Assembly: GCA_964526785.1 (NCBI GenBank)
Contig: CAZGMJ010000005.1
Span: 1-64,000 of the forward strand
Direction: 5' to 3'
DNA from: CAZGMJ01 sp964526785
GTDB lineage: Bacteria > Planctomycetota > Phycisphaerae > Sedimentisphaerales > Anaerobacaceae
DNA length: 64,000 nucleotides
Shown piece by piece: positions 9,766 to 17,501 of the stretch; position 1 is the first letter of the stretch; each line of letters starts with the position of its first letter. Made by a program: the position numbers and the translations under genes. The notes beneath the pieces were generated by a model. The model did not search any database. It had not been told where the DNA came from and saw nothing but the letters and a program-made list of their open reading frames with translations.

Positions 9766-10626
9766 TCAGAAGTTCTCCACGATGACGGCTGCGTGGATAC
9801 TGAGCAACATGAGGTAATCGAGGTCGCTGAGGGTGTAGTTCCGGCTGGGGGCGATATTGTCGAGATAGAGTACGCCGAAGCAGCCGGTGAGGTCGGTTAC
9901 GGGGGCTATCATGGCGGACGCTATCGGCACTTGTGCGGCGCGGCCGCGGACCTGGGGCAGCAGGAGGAATATCTGCTTATCGACGGCGCGGGTGATGTCT
10001 TCTCTATGCTCGATCTCGTCGGCGACGACCGGCTGGTGGTGTTTCGTTCTGCCCGCATGCATTTTCATCGGGCCTTCCGGTTCGTTGCGCAGGGCTCCCC
10101 AAACGCGGTGGGCGTCGAACTGCATGATCAGGATATCCAGGAGCGTTTGGAGTATCTTGTCGGGAGTGTCGCACCGGCACACAGCTTCGGTGGCACGCAG
10201 ATAGTCCCTGGCCCTTTTCGCGGGCAGCACGATATCCGGGGCGGTTTCGAGGGTCGGTTTTCGCGTGATCAGTTGCGGGGTGGAGGTGTCGGGGGCGAGT
10301 GTGTCTTCGAGATGTATTTGGTGGCGGCCGGGCTGTTCGTCGGAGAGGTCGATATCTATGACGAAATCTGCGATGCGCAGATGGTCGCCCGAATGAAGCG
10401 GCGCCTGGTCAACGATTCTTTCGTTGAGATGTGTCTTGTTGGCCGAGTCGAGATCACGGACCAGCCAGGCTCCTTCGGCGCTTTTGAACAGGAGTGCGTG
10501 CTGTCGCGATACGGCGCGGTCCGGCAGAACGACCTGGTTGGTTTCGGCCCGGCCGATGTGAACGGGGCCCGCAGGGAACGTCAGTTCGGTTACAAGATTC
10601 CCGCCTTTTCTGATGGTCAAACGCAT
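9766..10626 (-). CDS. FHA-GAF domain protein
   Basis: 286 residues. The N-terminal 100 residues are a forkhead-associated domain, which binds phosphothreonine: GR at 25-26, SRQH at 40-43 and N63 match the conserved phosphopeptide-binding positions. After a linker, residues about 130-286 match a GAF domain, ending in the typical GVLYLDN...FTLSDLDYLMLLS-like pattern (here GCFGVLYLDN and YTLSDLDYL). It is likely a cytosolic signalling adaptor responding to Ser/Thr kinase activity and a small ligand. A GGAGAT ribosome site precedes the ATG. There is no kinase gene next to it. Confidence 0.85.
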   Translation of the reverse strand: MRLTIRKGGNLVTELTFPAGPVHIGRAETNQVVLPDRAVSRQHALLFKSAEGAWLVRDLDSANKTHLNERIVDQAPLHSGDHLRIADFVIDIDLSDEQPGRHQIHLEDTLAPDTSTPQLITRKPTLETAPDIVLPAKRARDYLRATEAVCRCDTPDKILQTLLDILIMQFDAHRVWGALRNEPEGPMKMHAGRTKHHQPVVADEIEHREDITRAVDKQIFLLLPQVRGRAAQVPIASAMIAPVTDLTGCFGVLYLDNIAPSRNYTLSDLDYLMLLSIHAAVIVENF

Positions 10627-10966
10627 GACGGATCTCCAAGAAAGAGTTTCCTCATTTACGGCGTATTGTGCGGCCAGCGTGCGTTGCTGTCAAGCGTATG
10701 GATGATGCGCGCTCGGTGTTCCGGGAAAAGCCGGGAAGGAGGGCAGTCGTACGGTTGCGTTCGAACGGTTTTTTGCATAGAGTGTTCCACAATGACAAGA
10801 ACGAATCGGCCGTGCACAAACGTTCCGTTGGAACGATAGGCGGTTGTGCAGCGAAACGAAAAGACGCCACGCCGAGGGGCATTGTCTGCAGGAATTGTGC
10901 AAGGGACGTCATTGAGCGCGTCTGTTTGTCGACCATACACTCAGGGATGATTGCAAAGGGGCTGAT
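10627..10966. other. Intergenic region between divergent genes
   Basis: No supported gene. An inverted repeat CGTTCC-GTT-GGAACG lies at 10821-10835 and could be an operator or short hairpin. Promoters for the two divergent genes should lie here, but I could not pick convincing boxes. Confidence 0.4.
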
Positions 10967-11680
10967 CTGTCGCACGCTATCGACATAATCGGGGTGTTCA
11001 AATCTTTCGGCGACCGGAAAGTCCTGCGGGAGGTTGATATCTCTCTGGAGGGCGGGCAGTCGTTGTGTCTGTGCGGCCCGAATGCGGCGGGCAAGACGAC
11101 GTTGCTTCGTATCGCGGCGGGACTGGTGCATCCGGATCGTGGTCGCGTATCCGTCGGAGCGGTCGCGATGGATCGCGAGCCGGGGAGGGCGAGGGCGGCG
11201 ATCGGGTTGATCTCGCACAAACCCATGGTGTACCCGCAATTGACGGTTCTGGAGAATCTTCGGTTTTTCGGACGGCTGTACGGTGTTGTGGATGTTGCCG
11301 GCCGGATCGAGAGGCTGCTTGAAGAGGCGGGGCTGGTTCGGTATCGCCACGACTGTGCGGCGGTGCTGTCCCGGGGAATGATCCAGCGGCTTGCGATTGC
11401 ACGGTCGCTCGTGCACGATCCCAGCGTTCTACTCGCGGATGAACCTTTCACGGGACTGGATGTGGCGGCGGCGAAGTATCTCGTGACTGTTATGAGCGAT
11501 TTTGTCAAACAGGGGCGTTCGGTGCTAATGACGACCCACAACGTGGGTTTGTCACTGGATTGGTGCGATCGTTTTGCCGTGCTGGACGGCGGGCGGATCG
11601 TCTTCGACGCGGCGGCCCGGGAGATTGACGCAGCGCGATTTGCGAGGGACTATCTGGCGTATGCGAGGGAGGAGACGTGA
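10967..11680 (+). CDS. ccmA: Heme/cytochrome c maturation ABC transporter, ATP-binding protein CcmA
   Basis: An ABC ATPase of 237 residues from the start chosen here. Walker A is GPNAAGKTT, the signature region LSRGMIQRLAIARSL and Walker B VLLADEP. With CcmB it forms the ATPase of the c-type cytochrome maturation system, which releases heme-loaded CcmE at the inner membrane. The first ATG-like start in frame is GTG 10994, but it would cut off the first strand. CTG 10967, 5 nt after AAAGGGG, restores a normal N-terminus (SHAIDIIGVFKSFG), so I prefer it with caution. Its stop overlaps the ccmB start by 4 nt, indicating an operon. Confidence 0.85.
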   Translation: MSHAIDIIGVFKSFGDRKVLREVDISLEGGQSLCLCGPNAAGKTTLLRIAAGLVHPDRGRVSVGAVAMDREPGRARAAIGLISHKPMVYPQLTVLENLRFFGRLYGVVDVAGRIERLLEEAGLVRYRHDCAAVLSRGMIQRLAIARSLVHDPSVLLADEPFTGLDVAAAKYLVTVMSDFVKQGRSVLMTTHNVGLSLDWCDRFAVLDGGRIVFDAAAREIDAARFARDYLAYAREET

Positions 11681-12384
11681 GCGAATTCTTACGCACCATC
11701 CGAGCGGTTCTGGCCAAGGACCTGATCAGCGAGCTGCGAAACAGGCAGTTGGTGCCCACGATGATCATGTTGGGCGTGCTGATTGCGTGGATACTGCGTA
11801 TTGCGACCGAATCGATGGAGGCAGATGCGGCGCCGGCGTGTGCGGCGGTTCTGGTGACTCTTTTATTCTCGGCGATTCTTGCGTGCGAGCGAAGTTTCGC
11901 CGTCGAGCAGCATAACGATTGTATTTCATCGCTGCTCGTATCGCCGGCCGATGCAGGAACAATCTATCTGGCCAAATTGCTGGCGAATCTGCTGTGGCTG
12001 TGCCTGTTCGAGATAGTGACTGTGCCGGTCATTCTCGTGCTGTTCAAGGCGGCGCCCGGCGGGGGCTGGTGGCGCTTTGTGGGGGTGTTGATGCTGTGTA
12101 ACGTGGCGGTATGCAGCGTGGGCACGCTTCTGGGGGCGGTCGTGCAGCAGACGCAGGGGGCGGGGTCGTTGCTCAGCGTGGTTGCGATGGCGTCTTTATG
12201 TCCGATGATGTTGCCGGCGGTTTCCACGCTGTTGGTTGTTTTTGCGAGTGCGGAGCAGGGCGGCAACGTGGGTCTGCTGAATCTGATCGGCGATTTCAGT
12301 TCGGGAGCGGGATATCTGGTTGCGTTCGATGCAGTTTTTGTTACGGTCTGTTGGCTTTTGTTTGGGTTTGTGGTTCGCGAATAG
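11677..12384 (+). CDS. ccmB: Heme exporter protein CcmB
   Basis: A 235-residue integral membrane protein, close to the usual CcmB length (about 220), with six likely membrane segments. It starts at GTG 11677, overlapping the end of ccmA. The opening (LAKDLISELRNRQ followed by hydrophobic helices) and the internal DFSSGAGYLVAFDAVFV-like ending match the family. It is the membrane partner of CcmA in cytochrome c maturation. The next gene, ccmC, begins 8 nt after the stop, so the genes are co-transcribed. Confidence 0.85.
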   Translation: MSEFLRTIRAVLAKDLISELRNRQLVPTMIMLGVLIAWILRIATESMEADAAPACAAVLVTLLFSAILACERSFAVEQHNDCISSLLVSPADAGTIYLAKLLANLLWLCLFEIVTVPVILVLFKAAPGGGWWRFVGVLMLCNVAVCSVGTLLGAVVQQTQGAGSLLSVVAMASLCPMMLPAVSTLLVVFASAEQGGNVGLLNLIGDFSSGAGYLVAFDAVFVTVCWLLFGFVVRE

Positions 12385-12392
12385 GAGCGGCG

Positions 12393-13019
12393 ATGCGACT
12401 GGTTTTGCTGATGGTGAGTTTGTTGTTACTTGCGGTCTCGACCGTGCTGTCACTGAGCAAGGCGGTTTCGGAGGACGTGGTGTACAACATAGTGTACGTG
12501 CACGTGCCGGCTTCGATCTCGGCGCTGGTTTGTTTCACCGTTGTATTCGTGTGCTCCATCGTGTGCCTGATTCGGTACAGGCCTCTCTGGGACCACGTGG
12601 CGGCGGCTTCAGCGGAGGTCGGGCTGCTCTTTGCGGTTTCGCTGAATGTGACGGGTTCGATCTGGGCGCATGCAGCGTGGGGTGTGTGGTGGACGATAAG
12701 TCCGCGGCTGGTGAGTTCGGCGATGCTGCTGTTCTTGTACGCAGCGTACGTGCTCTTGCGGAACAGTTTCAGCGAGCGGATCAAACGCGCACGTGTAGCG
12801 GCGGTGTTCGGGATTATTGCGTTTATCGACGTGCCGCTGGTGTATATCAGCGCGCGTTTCGTCGAGGATATACACAGGCCTTCGGCGGGGTTCGAGACGG
12901 GATGGCAGAGTGCGACTTTCGGTGTGGCGATTCTGGGAACGTTGTTGCTGGCGGCCGGGCTGATCTGGTTGCGGACAGAGATGTTTGAGAGCCGGATGCA
13001 AATGGATGAAATGGTTTGA
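12393..13019 (+). CDS. ccmC: Cytochrome c maturation protein CcmC (heme-handling protein)
   Basis: 208 residues with about six membrane segments. The tryptophan-rich heme-binding loop is present: GSIWAHAAWGVWW, the WWD-type motif of heme-handling proteins. Two conserved histidines flank it, in the HVPAS segment (near residue 36) and near EDIHRP. CcmC attaches heme to CcmE on the periplasmic face. AGGAG lies 5 nt before ATG 12393. It follows ccmB, and a ccmD-like gene follows it. ccmE, ccmF and ccmG are not in this window. Confidence 0.88.
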   Translation: MRLVLLMVSLLLLAVSTVLSLSKAVSEDVVYNIVYVHVPASISALVCFTVVFVCSIVCLIRYRPLWDHVAAASAEVGLLFAVSLNVTGSIWAHAAWGVWWTISPRLVSSAMLLFLYAAYVLLRNSFSERIKRARVAAVFGIIAFIDVPLVYISARFVEDIHRPSAGFETGWQSATFGVAILGTLLLAAGLIWLRTEMFESRMQMDEMV

Positions 13020-13062
13020 ATGAAGGCGGGCCGTGCAGGCGGCGGCCGTGAGGATATGTGTT

Positions 13063-13179
13063 ATGCGTGATCTTGCGATTGCATTTACAGCGGCATGGGT
13101 GATTTATTTTGCGTACCTGGTTTTTCTGCACGTGCAGATGCGAAATATCAGGAAGCGGATGCGGGCTCGGGGGCAATAA
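13063..13179 (+). CDS. Small CcmD-like membrane protein
   Basis: A 38-residue protein starting at ATG 13063 with GAGGAT about 8 nt upstream. One membrane helix (residues about 4-24: AIAFTAAWVIYFAYLVFL) is followed by a very basic tail with many Arg and Lys. This is the shape of CcmD, the small subunit that joins the CcmABC complex and helps release holo-CcmE. Its position right after ccmC is the usual ccmD position. Sequence similarity in CcmD is too weak to settle identity, so the call rests on size, topology and place. Confidence 0.7.
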   Translation: MRDLAIAFTAAWVIYFAYLVFLHVQMRNIRKRMRARGQ

Positions 13180-13187
13180 GCAGTTTG

Positions 13188-13946
13188 CTATTTCAGGTCG
13201 CTGAGACGGATTCGGCTGCCGAGTCCCGCGGGGATCCAGTGCGGCCCGTAGTGGTTCTGGAAGAGCTGCCGTGCGGTTGGGCCCGTACAGTGTGTAGCCG
13301 CGACATAGCGAACGTTCATTTCTTTGAAAGCTGCAATGAGACGCTCGATCCGGATTTCGGTGTCAGCTTTGAGGTGGAAGCCGCCCATCGCCAGCAGAAT
13401 GCGGTCGGGCCACAGGCTGCCGGCCTTTTCGATGATGTCTGCTATGCCGGGGTGCGCGCAACCAGTCAGTACGATCAGTCCGCGGGCGGAACGGATGACG
13501 AGAGATTGTTCTGGGATTGGCCCGGCTAATTCGCCGGTAGAGTGGACGGATGCGCAGATTTCCGCGGGGCGATCGACGAGGTGCAGAATTGCTCGGCGGC
13601 TGCGAACGAGGTCTTTGATCTCGCTGGGAAAGGACGCCGGTGCGTAGACGCGGACGTTTGGATTTGCGCTCAGGAAGGCGTCAAGACCGCCCGTGTGGTC
13701 CCAGTGGAAGTGGGATAGGACGACGGCGTCGATCGTGTGGGGATCGATGTGCAGTTTGTGCATGTTGTGCATCAGCAGGTCGGCGCCGCCCGTATCGAAC
13801 AGGATTGTTTCTTCGGGGCCGTTGATCAGGGCGGAGAAGCCCCACTGGGGTTCGAGATCCGCGGCGCAGGGATTGTTGTCGTACAGTATGGTGATGGTCA
13901 GTTCGGTAATGCGGTTGTCATTGCATGTCGGGGCTGGGGCGTCCAT
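13188..13946 (-). CDS. MBL-fold metallo-hydrolase
   Basis: 252 residues. The metal-binding motif HxHxDH is present as SHFHWDHTGG (H79, H81, D83, H84), with LFDTGG before it and TGCAHPGI and ATHCTG supplying later metal ligands. The order of motifs resembles the subgroup annotated as 7,8-dihydropterin-6-yl-methyl-4-(beta-D-ribofuranosyl)aminobenzene 5'-phosphate synthase-like MBL proteins; the substrate is uncertain. There is no signal peptide, so it is cytosolic. It is convergent with the ccm genes, its stop 8 nt from the ccmD-like stop. Confidence 0.82.
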   Translation of the reverse strand: MDAPAPTCNDNRITELTITILYDNNPCAADLEPQWGFSALINGPEETILFDTGGADLLMHNMHKLHIDPHTIDAVVLSHFHWDHTGGLDAFLSANPNVRVYAPASFPSEIKDLVRSRRAILHLVDRPAEICASVHSTGELAGPIPEQSLVIRSARGLIVLTGCAHPGIADIIEKAGSLWPDRILLAMGGFHLKADTEIRIERLIAAFKEMNVRYVAATHCTGPTARQLFQNHYGPHWIPAGLGSRIRLSDLK

Positions 13947-14161
13947 CTATTCTCCGTATGGCTGCGAACACTTAACATTTCCAAACGCCATGTCTATCAT
14001 TGCGACCAGCAGATTCCAGGCGGGCATTCAACGTATATTTATTGTGCTGTGGCATAATTTACTAAATCCATTATAGGTTTTGCGGGGAAGCTGTAAAGTG
14101 AGGCGGCGGCAGACGGAACGGTCGGGACGGAGCGCATGTAGTCTGCGAGGTATGTGGGTGT

Positions 14162-14190
14162 TTGACCTGGCGGAGATGATTTGTTAAAAT
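14162..14190 (+). promoter_or_regulatory. Candidate sigma70-type promoter
   Basis: TTGACC at 14162-14167 and TAAAAT at 14185-14190 with a 17-bp spacer, upstream of the FG-GAP/dockerin gene. The rest of the stretch 13947-14280 shows no gene apart from a possible short leader frame at 14213. Confidence 0.5.
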
Positions 14191-14212
14191 AGTGAAAGGT
14201 CACGGAGGGTGT

Positions 14213-14293
14213 ATGGATCGGTCGTCTTATCTGGGGCGAAGGCGAATCCTAGAGAGAAGTGGGCACATCAGGGGATTGGTATGGCCTATTTGA
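14213..14293 (+). other. Possible short leader open frame
   Basis: A 26-codon frame beginning 4 nt after GGAGG and overlapping the next gene's start (14281) in another frame. It could couple translation, or mean nothing. An in-frame GTG at 14209 could also extend the main gene. Confidence 0.25.
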
Positions 14294-15426
14294 AGCTATT
14301 GGCGGTTGCTGGCGCCTGCCTGCTATTGATCTATCCGGCTGCGACGGTCGGGGGGATGCGCGATTTTCGTGCGGAGCAGTTGGTGCAGGCGGATGGGGAT
14401 GCGATTGCGGTGCCCGGTTATTCGGTGCCTTCGCTGGCGGACTGGAACAGCGACGGCATGGAGGATTTGATCGTCGGGCAGGGCAGCGGGACGTATCCGG
14501 CGAAGGTGCGGGTGTATCTTAATTCGGGCAAGAGCGGGAATCCCGCGTTCAGTTCCTTTTTCTACGTGCAGTCCGGCGGGGCGGACCTTGTGTGTACGGG
14601 TTCAGGTTGTATGGGGTGTTTTCCGCGGGTGGTGTACTGGGACGGAGATGATCGCAAGGATCTCTTGATCGGGGAGTCGGTGGGGTACGTGCGGCTTTAT
14701 CTAAACGTGGGCAGCGATGAGGCGCCGGCATTCGATGAGGGGGCCTTTGTGCAGATGGGCTTGGCGGGTTCCAAGGTGAAGATGTACATTGGCAGCAGGG
14801 CGACGCCGACGCTTGTTGACTATGATGGGGATGGCAAGCGGGATATCGTGTCGGGGGCAATTGACGGCAAGATCCATATCTTTCTCAATAAGGGAACAGA
14901 CAGCGAGCCCGATTTTGTTGACAAGACATTTGCCCGGACGACTACGGGCGAGGTAGATGTCGGGAGTCGTTCGAGTCCGGAGGTAGTGGATGTCGATTGT
15001 GATGGGTTGCCGGATCTGCTGTGCGGGGATACGTACGGGCGGATTCACATTGCACGGAACGTCGGCACTTTCGAATCACCCGTGTTTGCGGAATTCGAGG
15101 CGGTCGAATCTGAAGGAGTTGAGATAGACCTGCCCGGTGTGGCACGATCGCGGCCTTTTGTCTGCTACTGGACGGATGATGTGTATCGGGATGTGCTCGC
15201 GGGGGGTGGCGACGGCCTGATTTATCTGTTCCAGGGTCGGCCGCTGCAGGGTGATGTGAACGCCGACGGGCGCGTGAACTTTCTCGATATCGCGGTGTTC
15301 GGGATTTTCTGGGGGCAAGCGGATTGCGGGGAATGCGGGCAGGTCGATCTGAGCGGCGATGGAACGGTACGGGGGGACGACCTGGCGGCGGCGGCCGCGA
15401 ACTGGCTGGCGACTGCGTGCGAGTGA
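14281..15426 (+). CDS. Secreted FG-GAP/VCBS-repeat protein with dockerin-like C-terminus
   Basis: 381 residues from ATG 14281, chosen because it follows AGGGGA and puts a signal peptide (LLAVAGACLLLIYPAA) at the N-terminus. The body has several FG-GAP/VCBS beta-propeller repeats with calcium-type loops: DWNSDGMEDLIVG, DGDDRKDLLIG, DYDGDGKRDIVSG and DVDCDGLPDLLCG. The last 65 residues form a dockerin type I-like pair: GDVNADGRVNFLDIAVF and DLSGDGTVRGDDLAAAAANW. It would be exported and may attach to a cohesin-like partner or be cleaved at the surface. It has its own candidate promoter. Confidence 0.85.
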   Translation: MAYLKLLAVAGACLLLIYPAATVGGMRDFRAEQLVQADGDAIAVPGYSVPSLADWNSDGMEDLIVGQGSGTYPAKVRVYLNSGKSGNPAFSSFFYVQSGGADLVCTGSGCMGCFPRVVYWDGDDRKDLLIGESVGYVRLYLNVGSDEAPAFDEGAFVQMGLAGSKVKMYIGSRATPTLVDYDGDGKRDIVSGAIDGKIHIFLNKGTDSEPDFVDKTFARTTTGEVDVGSRSSPEVVDVDCDGLPDLLCGDTYGRIHIARNVGTFESPVFAEFEAVESEGVEIDLPGVARSRPFVCYWTDDVYRDVLAGGGDGLIYLFQGRPLQGDVNADGRVNFLDIAVFGIFWGQADCGECGQVDLSGDGTVRGDDLAAAAANWLATACE

Positions 15427-15766
15427 GCGCAGCGGGTTCTCAGGTTCTCTGACTGTCTATCCGGGCATATTCGACGGAAACTGATACGTGCGCCGACAGT
15501 GTAAGGCGATTCTTGTGCTGAGGTGCGTGTAGTCCCGCGTCGCAACGCTGCCCATCGTCTGATTCGCACTCTCATTTCGCCTGACGACAGGCAGTCGGCG
15601 GCTGGCGGATGCGAAGACCAATTACGGCTTATCTGCCGGCCCCTTTCCTGGAGCATCTCCGACGGTGATATTGAGCGACTTGCGGCGTCAAGATCGTTGA
15701 ACTGGACCAAGGATTGGGCTACGATGCAGGTTAGAGAATATCTCATATTCCATATGTGAAAGGCTT
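15427..15766. other. Intergenic region carrying the sulfatase promoter
   Basis: No supported gene in 340 bp. A candidate promoter lies at its downstream end. Confidence 0.4.
15697..15725 (+). promoter_or_regulatory. Candidate promoter for sulfatase gene
   Basis: TTGAAC at 15697-15702 and TACGAT at 15720-15725 with a 17-bp spacer, about 40 nt before the start codon. Confidence 0.4.
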
Positions 15767-17245
15767 ATGCAGATGAAAACTTGCCTGCTGATAGTGACAG
15801 GGTTAGTGCTGGCGCGGGGGCTTTTTGTCCCGGTGAGGGCTGCGGAGGACAAGCCGTCCGGAGAGAGGCCGAACATTGTTGTTATCCTTGCCGATGATTT
15901 CGGCTACGGCAGCGCCAATTCGTACGGGGCGGATACCCACCTTGTGCGCACGCCCCAGATCGATCGGATAGCGCAAGCGGGCATGCGGTTCACCGACGCG
16001 CATACGCCGGCGTCGATCTGCACGCCCACGCGTTACGGCTTGCTCACCGGCCGTTATCCCTGGCGGTCGCCGCTGAAATCCGGCGTGGTGAATCCGCTCG
16101 ATCCGCTGTTGCCGGATCCGGACCGACATACGATTGCCGACTGGCTCAAGGATCGCGGATATCGCACCGCGGCTATCGGCAAATGGCATCTGGGCTACGG
16201 TACGGGGCCGAAGGTCGATTTTACCGGGAAGCTGTCGCCGGGGCCTTTGGATCTGGGATTCAACTACCATTTCGGCGTGCCGCAAAACCACGGGGACATG
16301 CATGGCGTGTATATTGAGAACGAGCGGATCTACGGGCTGAAAAGCCGGAAGATGCACCCCTATTCGCGCACCTTTTACGGTCCTCCATACCGAGGTTACG
16401 ACGCACCGCAACGGGTGAACAAGGATGTCATGGAGGATTTGACGGACAGGGCCGTTGGCTGGCTCAAGCGGCAGGACCGACAGACGCCGTTCTTTCTCTA
16501 TTTTGCGGCGGTGGCGGTGCATCATCCCATTACGCCTTCGGACGCCATGCGCGGGGTGAGCGACTGCGGGCCGTATGGGGATTTCATTCAGGATCTGGAT
16601 TTGAGCGTGGGGCGGATTGTCCAGACACTGGAGTACATGAATTTGAAGGACAACACGCTGATCATTTTTACCAGCGACAACGGGGGCGAGATTCCCAGGA
16701 ACCGGGCGGGGGCGCCGGAGATTCAGGCGCAAGAAGCCGGCCTGAAGATCAACGGAGACTTGCGCGGCGACAAGCATACCATCTGGGAGGGCGGTACGCG
16801 GGTGCCTTTCATTGTGTCGTGGCCGGGAAAGGTGGAGGCCGGTTCGGTTTGCAATGATATGATCAACATGGTGGACGTATTTGCGACCGTTTGCGATGTT
16901 ACGAGCGGTCGGCTCCCCGAATCCAGGGAGACAGCGCCGGACAGCTTCAGTTTTCTTTCCAGCCTGCTCGGATCCGGCAGGAAGCAACATCGGGTTTCCA
17001 TGGTGACCGCGGACGCCCGGGGCATGCATGCTCTGCGGAGAGGGCCATGGAAGTACATCGATAACAGTACGCCGGAGGCCTGGTCCGGGGGCGGGCGAGG
17101 TGTTTTCAAGAATGTGAAGCCTCAGCTTTACAATCTGGCGGACGACCCGGGCGAGAGCAGGAACCTGGCCGATCAGAAGCCGGAAATGGTGAATGAGCTG
17201 GCCGCGGAGCTCGACCGCATAAGGAAGGCCGGGTCAACGAGATAG
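15767..17245 (+). CDS. Secreted sulfatase (formylglycine-dependent)
   Basis: 492 residues: a signal peptide (about residues 1-25, ending VRAA), then the alkaline-phosphatase-fold sulfatase domain. The metal-binding ADD is at 42-44. The formylglycine site is SICTPTRYGLLTGRYPW, with C85 in the C-T-P-T-R motif, so a maturation enzyme must convert it. GKWHLGY and TSDNGGE are further family motifs. It hydrolyses sulfate esters, probably on polysaccharide; the substrate is not visible. The start could be ATG 15773. It is followed by a GH127-like gene, supporting a role in sulfated glycan breakdown. Confidence 0.92.
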   Translation: MQMKTCLLIVTGLVLARGLFVPVRAAEDKPSGERPNIVVILADDFGYGSANSYGADTHLVRTPQIDRIAQAGMRFTDAHTPASICTPTRYGLLTGRYPWRSPLKSGVVNPLDPLLPDPDRHTIADWLKDRGYRTAAIGKWHLGYGTGPKVDFTGKLSPGPLDLGFNYHFGVPQNHGDMHGVYIENERIYGLKSRKMHPYSRTFYGPPYRGYDAPQRVNKDVMEDLTDRAVGWLKRQDRQTPFFLYFAAVAVHHPITPSDAMRGVSDCGPYGDFIQDLDLSVGRIVQTLEYMNLKDNTLIIFTSDNGGEIPRNRAGAPEIQAQEAGLKINGDLRGDKHTIWEGGTRVPFIVSWPGKVEAGSVCNDMINMVDVFATVCDVTSGRLPESRETAPDSFSFLSSLLGSGRKQHRVSMVTADARGMHALRRGPWKYIDNSTPEAWSGGGRGVFKNVKPQLYNLADDPGESRNLADQKPEMVNELAAELDRIRKAGSTR

Positions 17246-17501
17246 GCTGTTTCTCGTGCCAGCATGCTTAGGGTGGATATCGTCTTTCGGAAGATGTGAA
17301 CGTATCGTGCTTAGATTGCGTCCTTGAGTTGGCCGGGTTTTTGTGGTTCAATTCGCTGGATCTGCCGGGCCGGCGTAGGAAGGAAAGCCGCAGGGCAGCC
17401 TTGTATCGGTGCGAACAAAGGGCGCTTGAGAACGGAGTGGATTGTTCGCAGAGTGACCAGAGATATGTTTCTGCAATTTCGTCAACCAACGGGAGCGTAC
17501 G

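Noticed and set aside
10668..10988. A 106-codon plus-strand frame before ccmA
   Set aside because: No ribosome site, arginine- and cysteine-rich, and it overlaps the preferred ccmA start.
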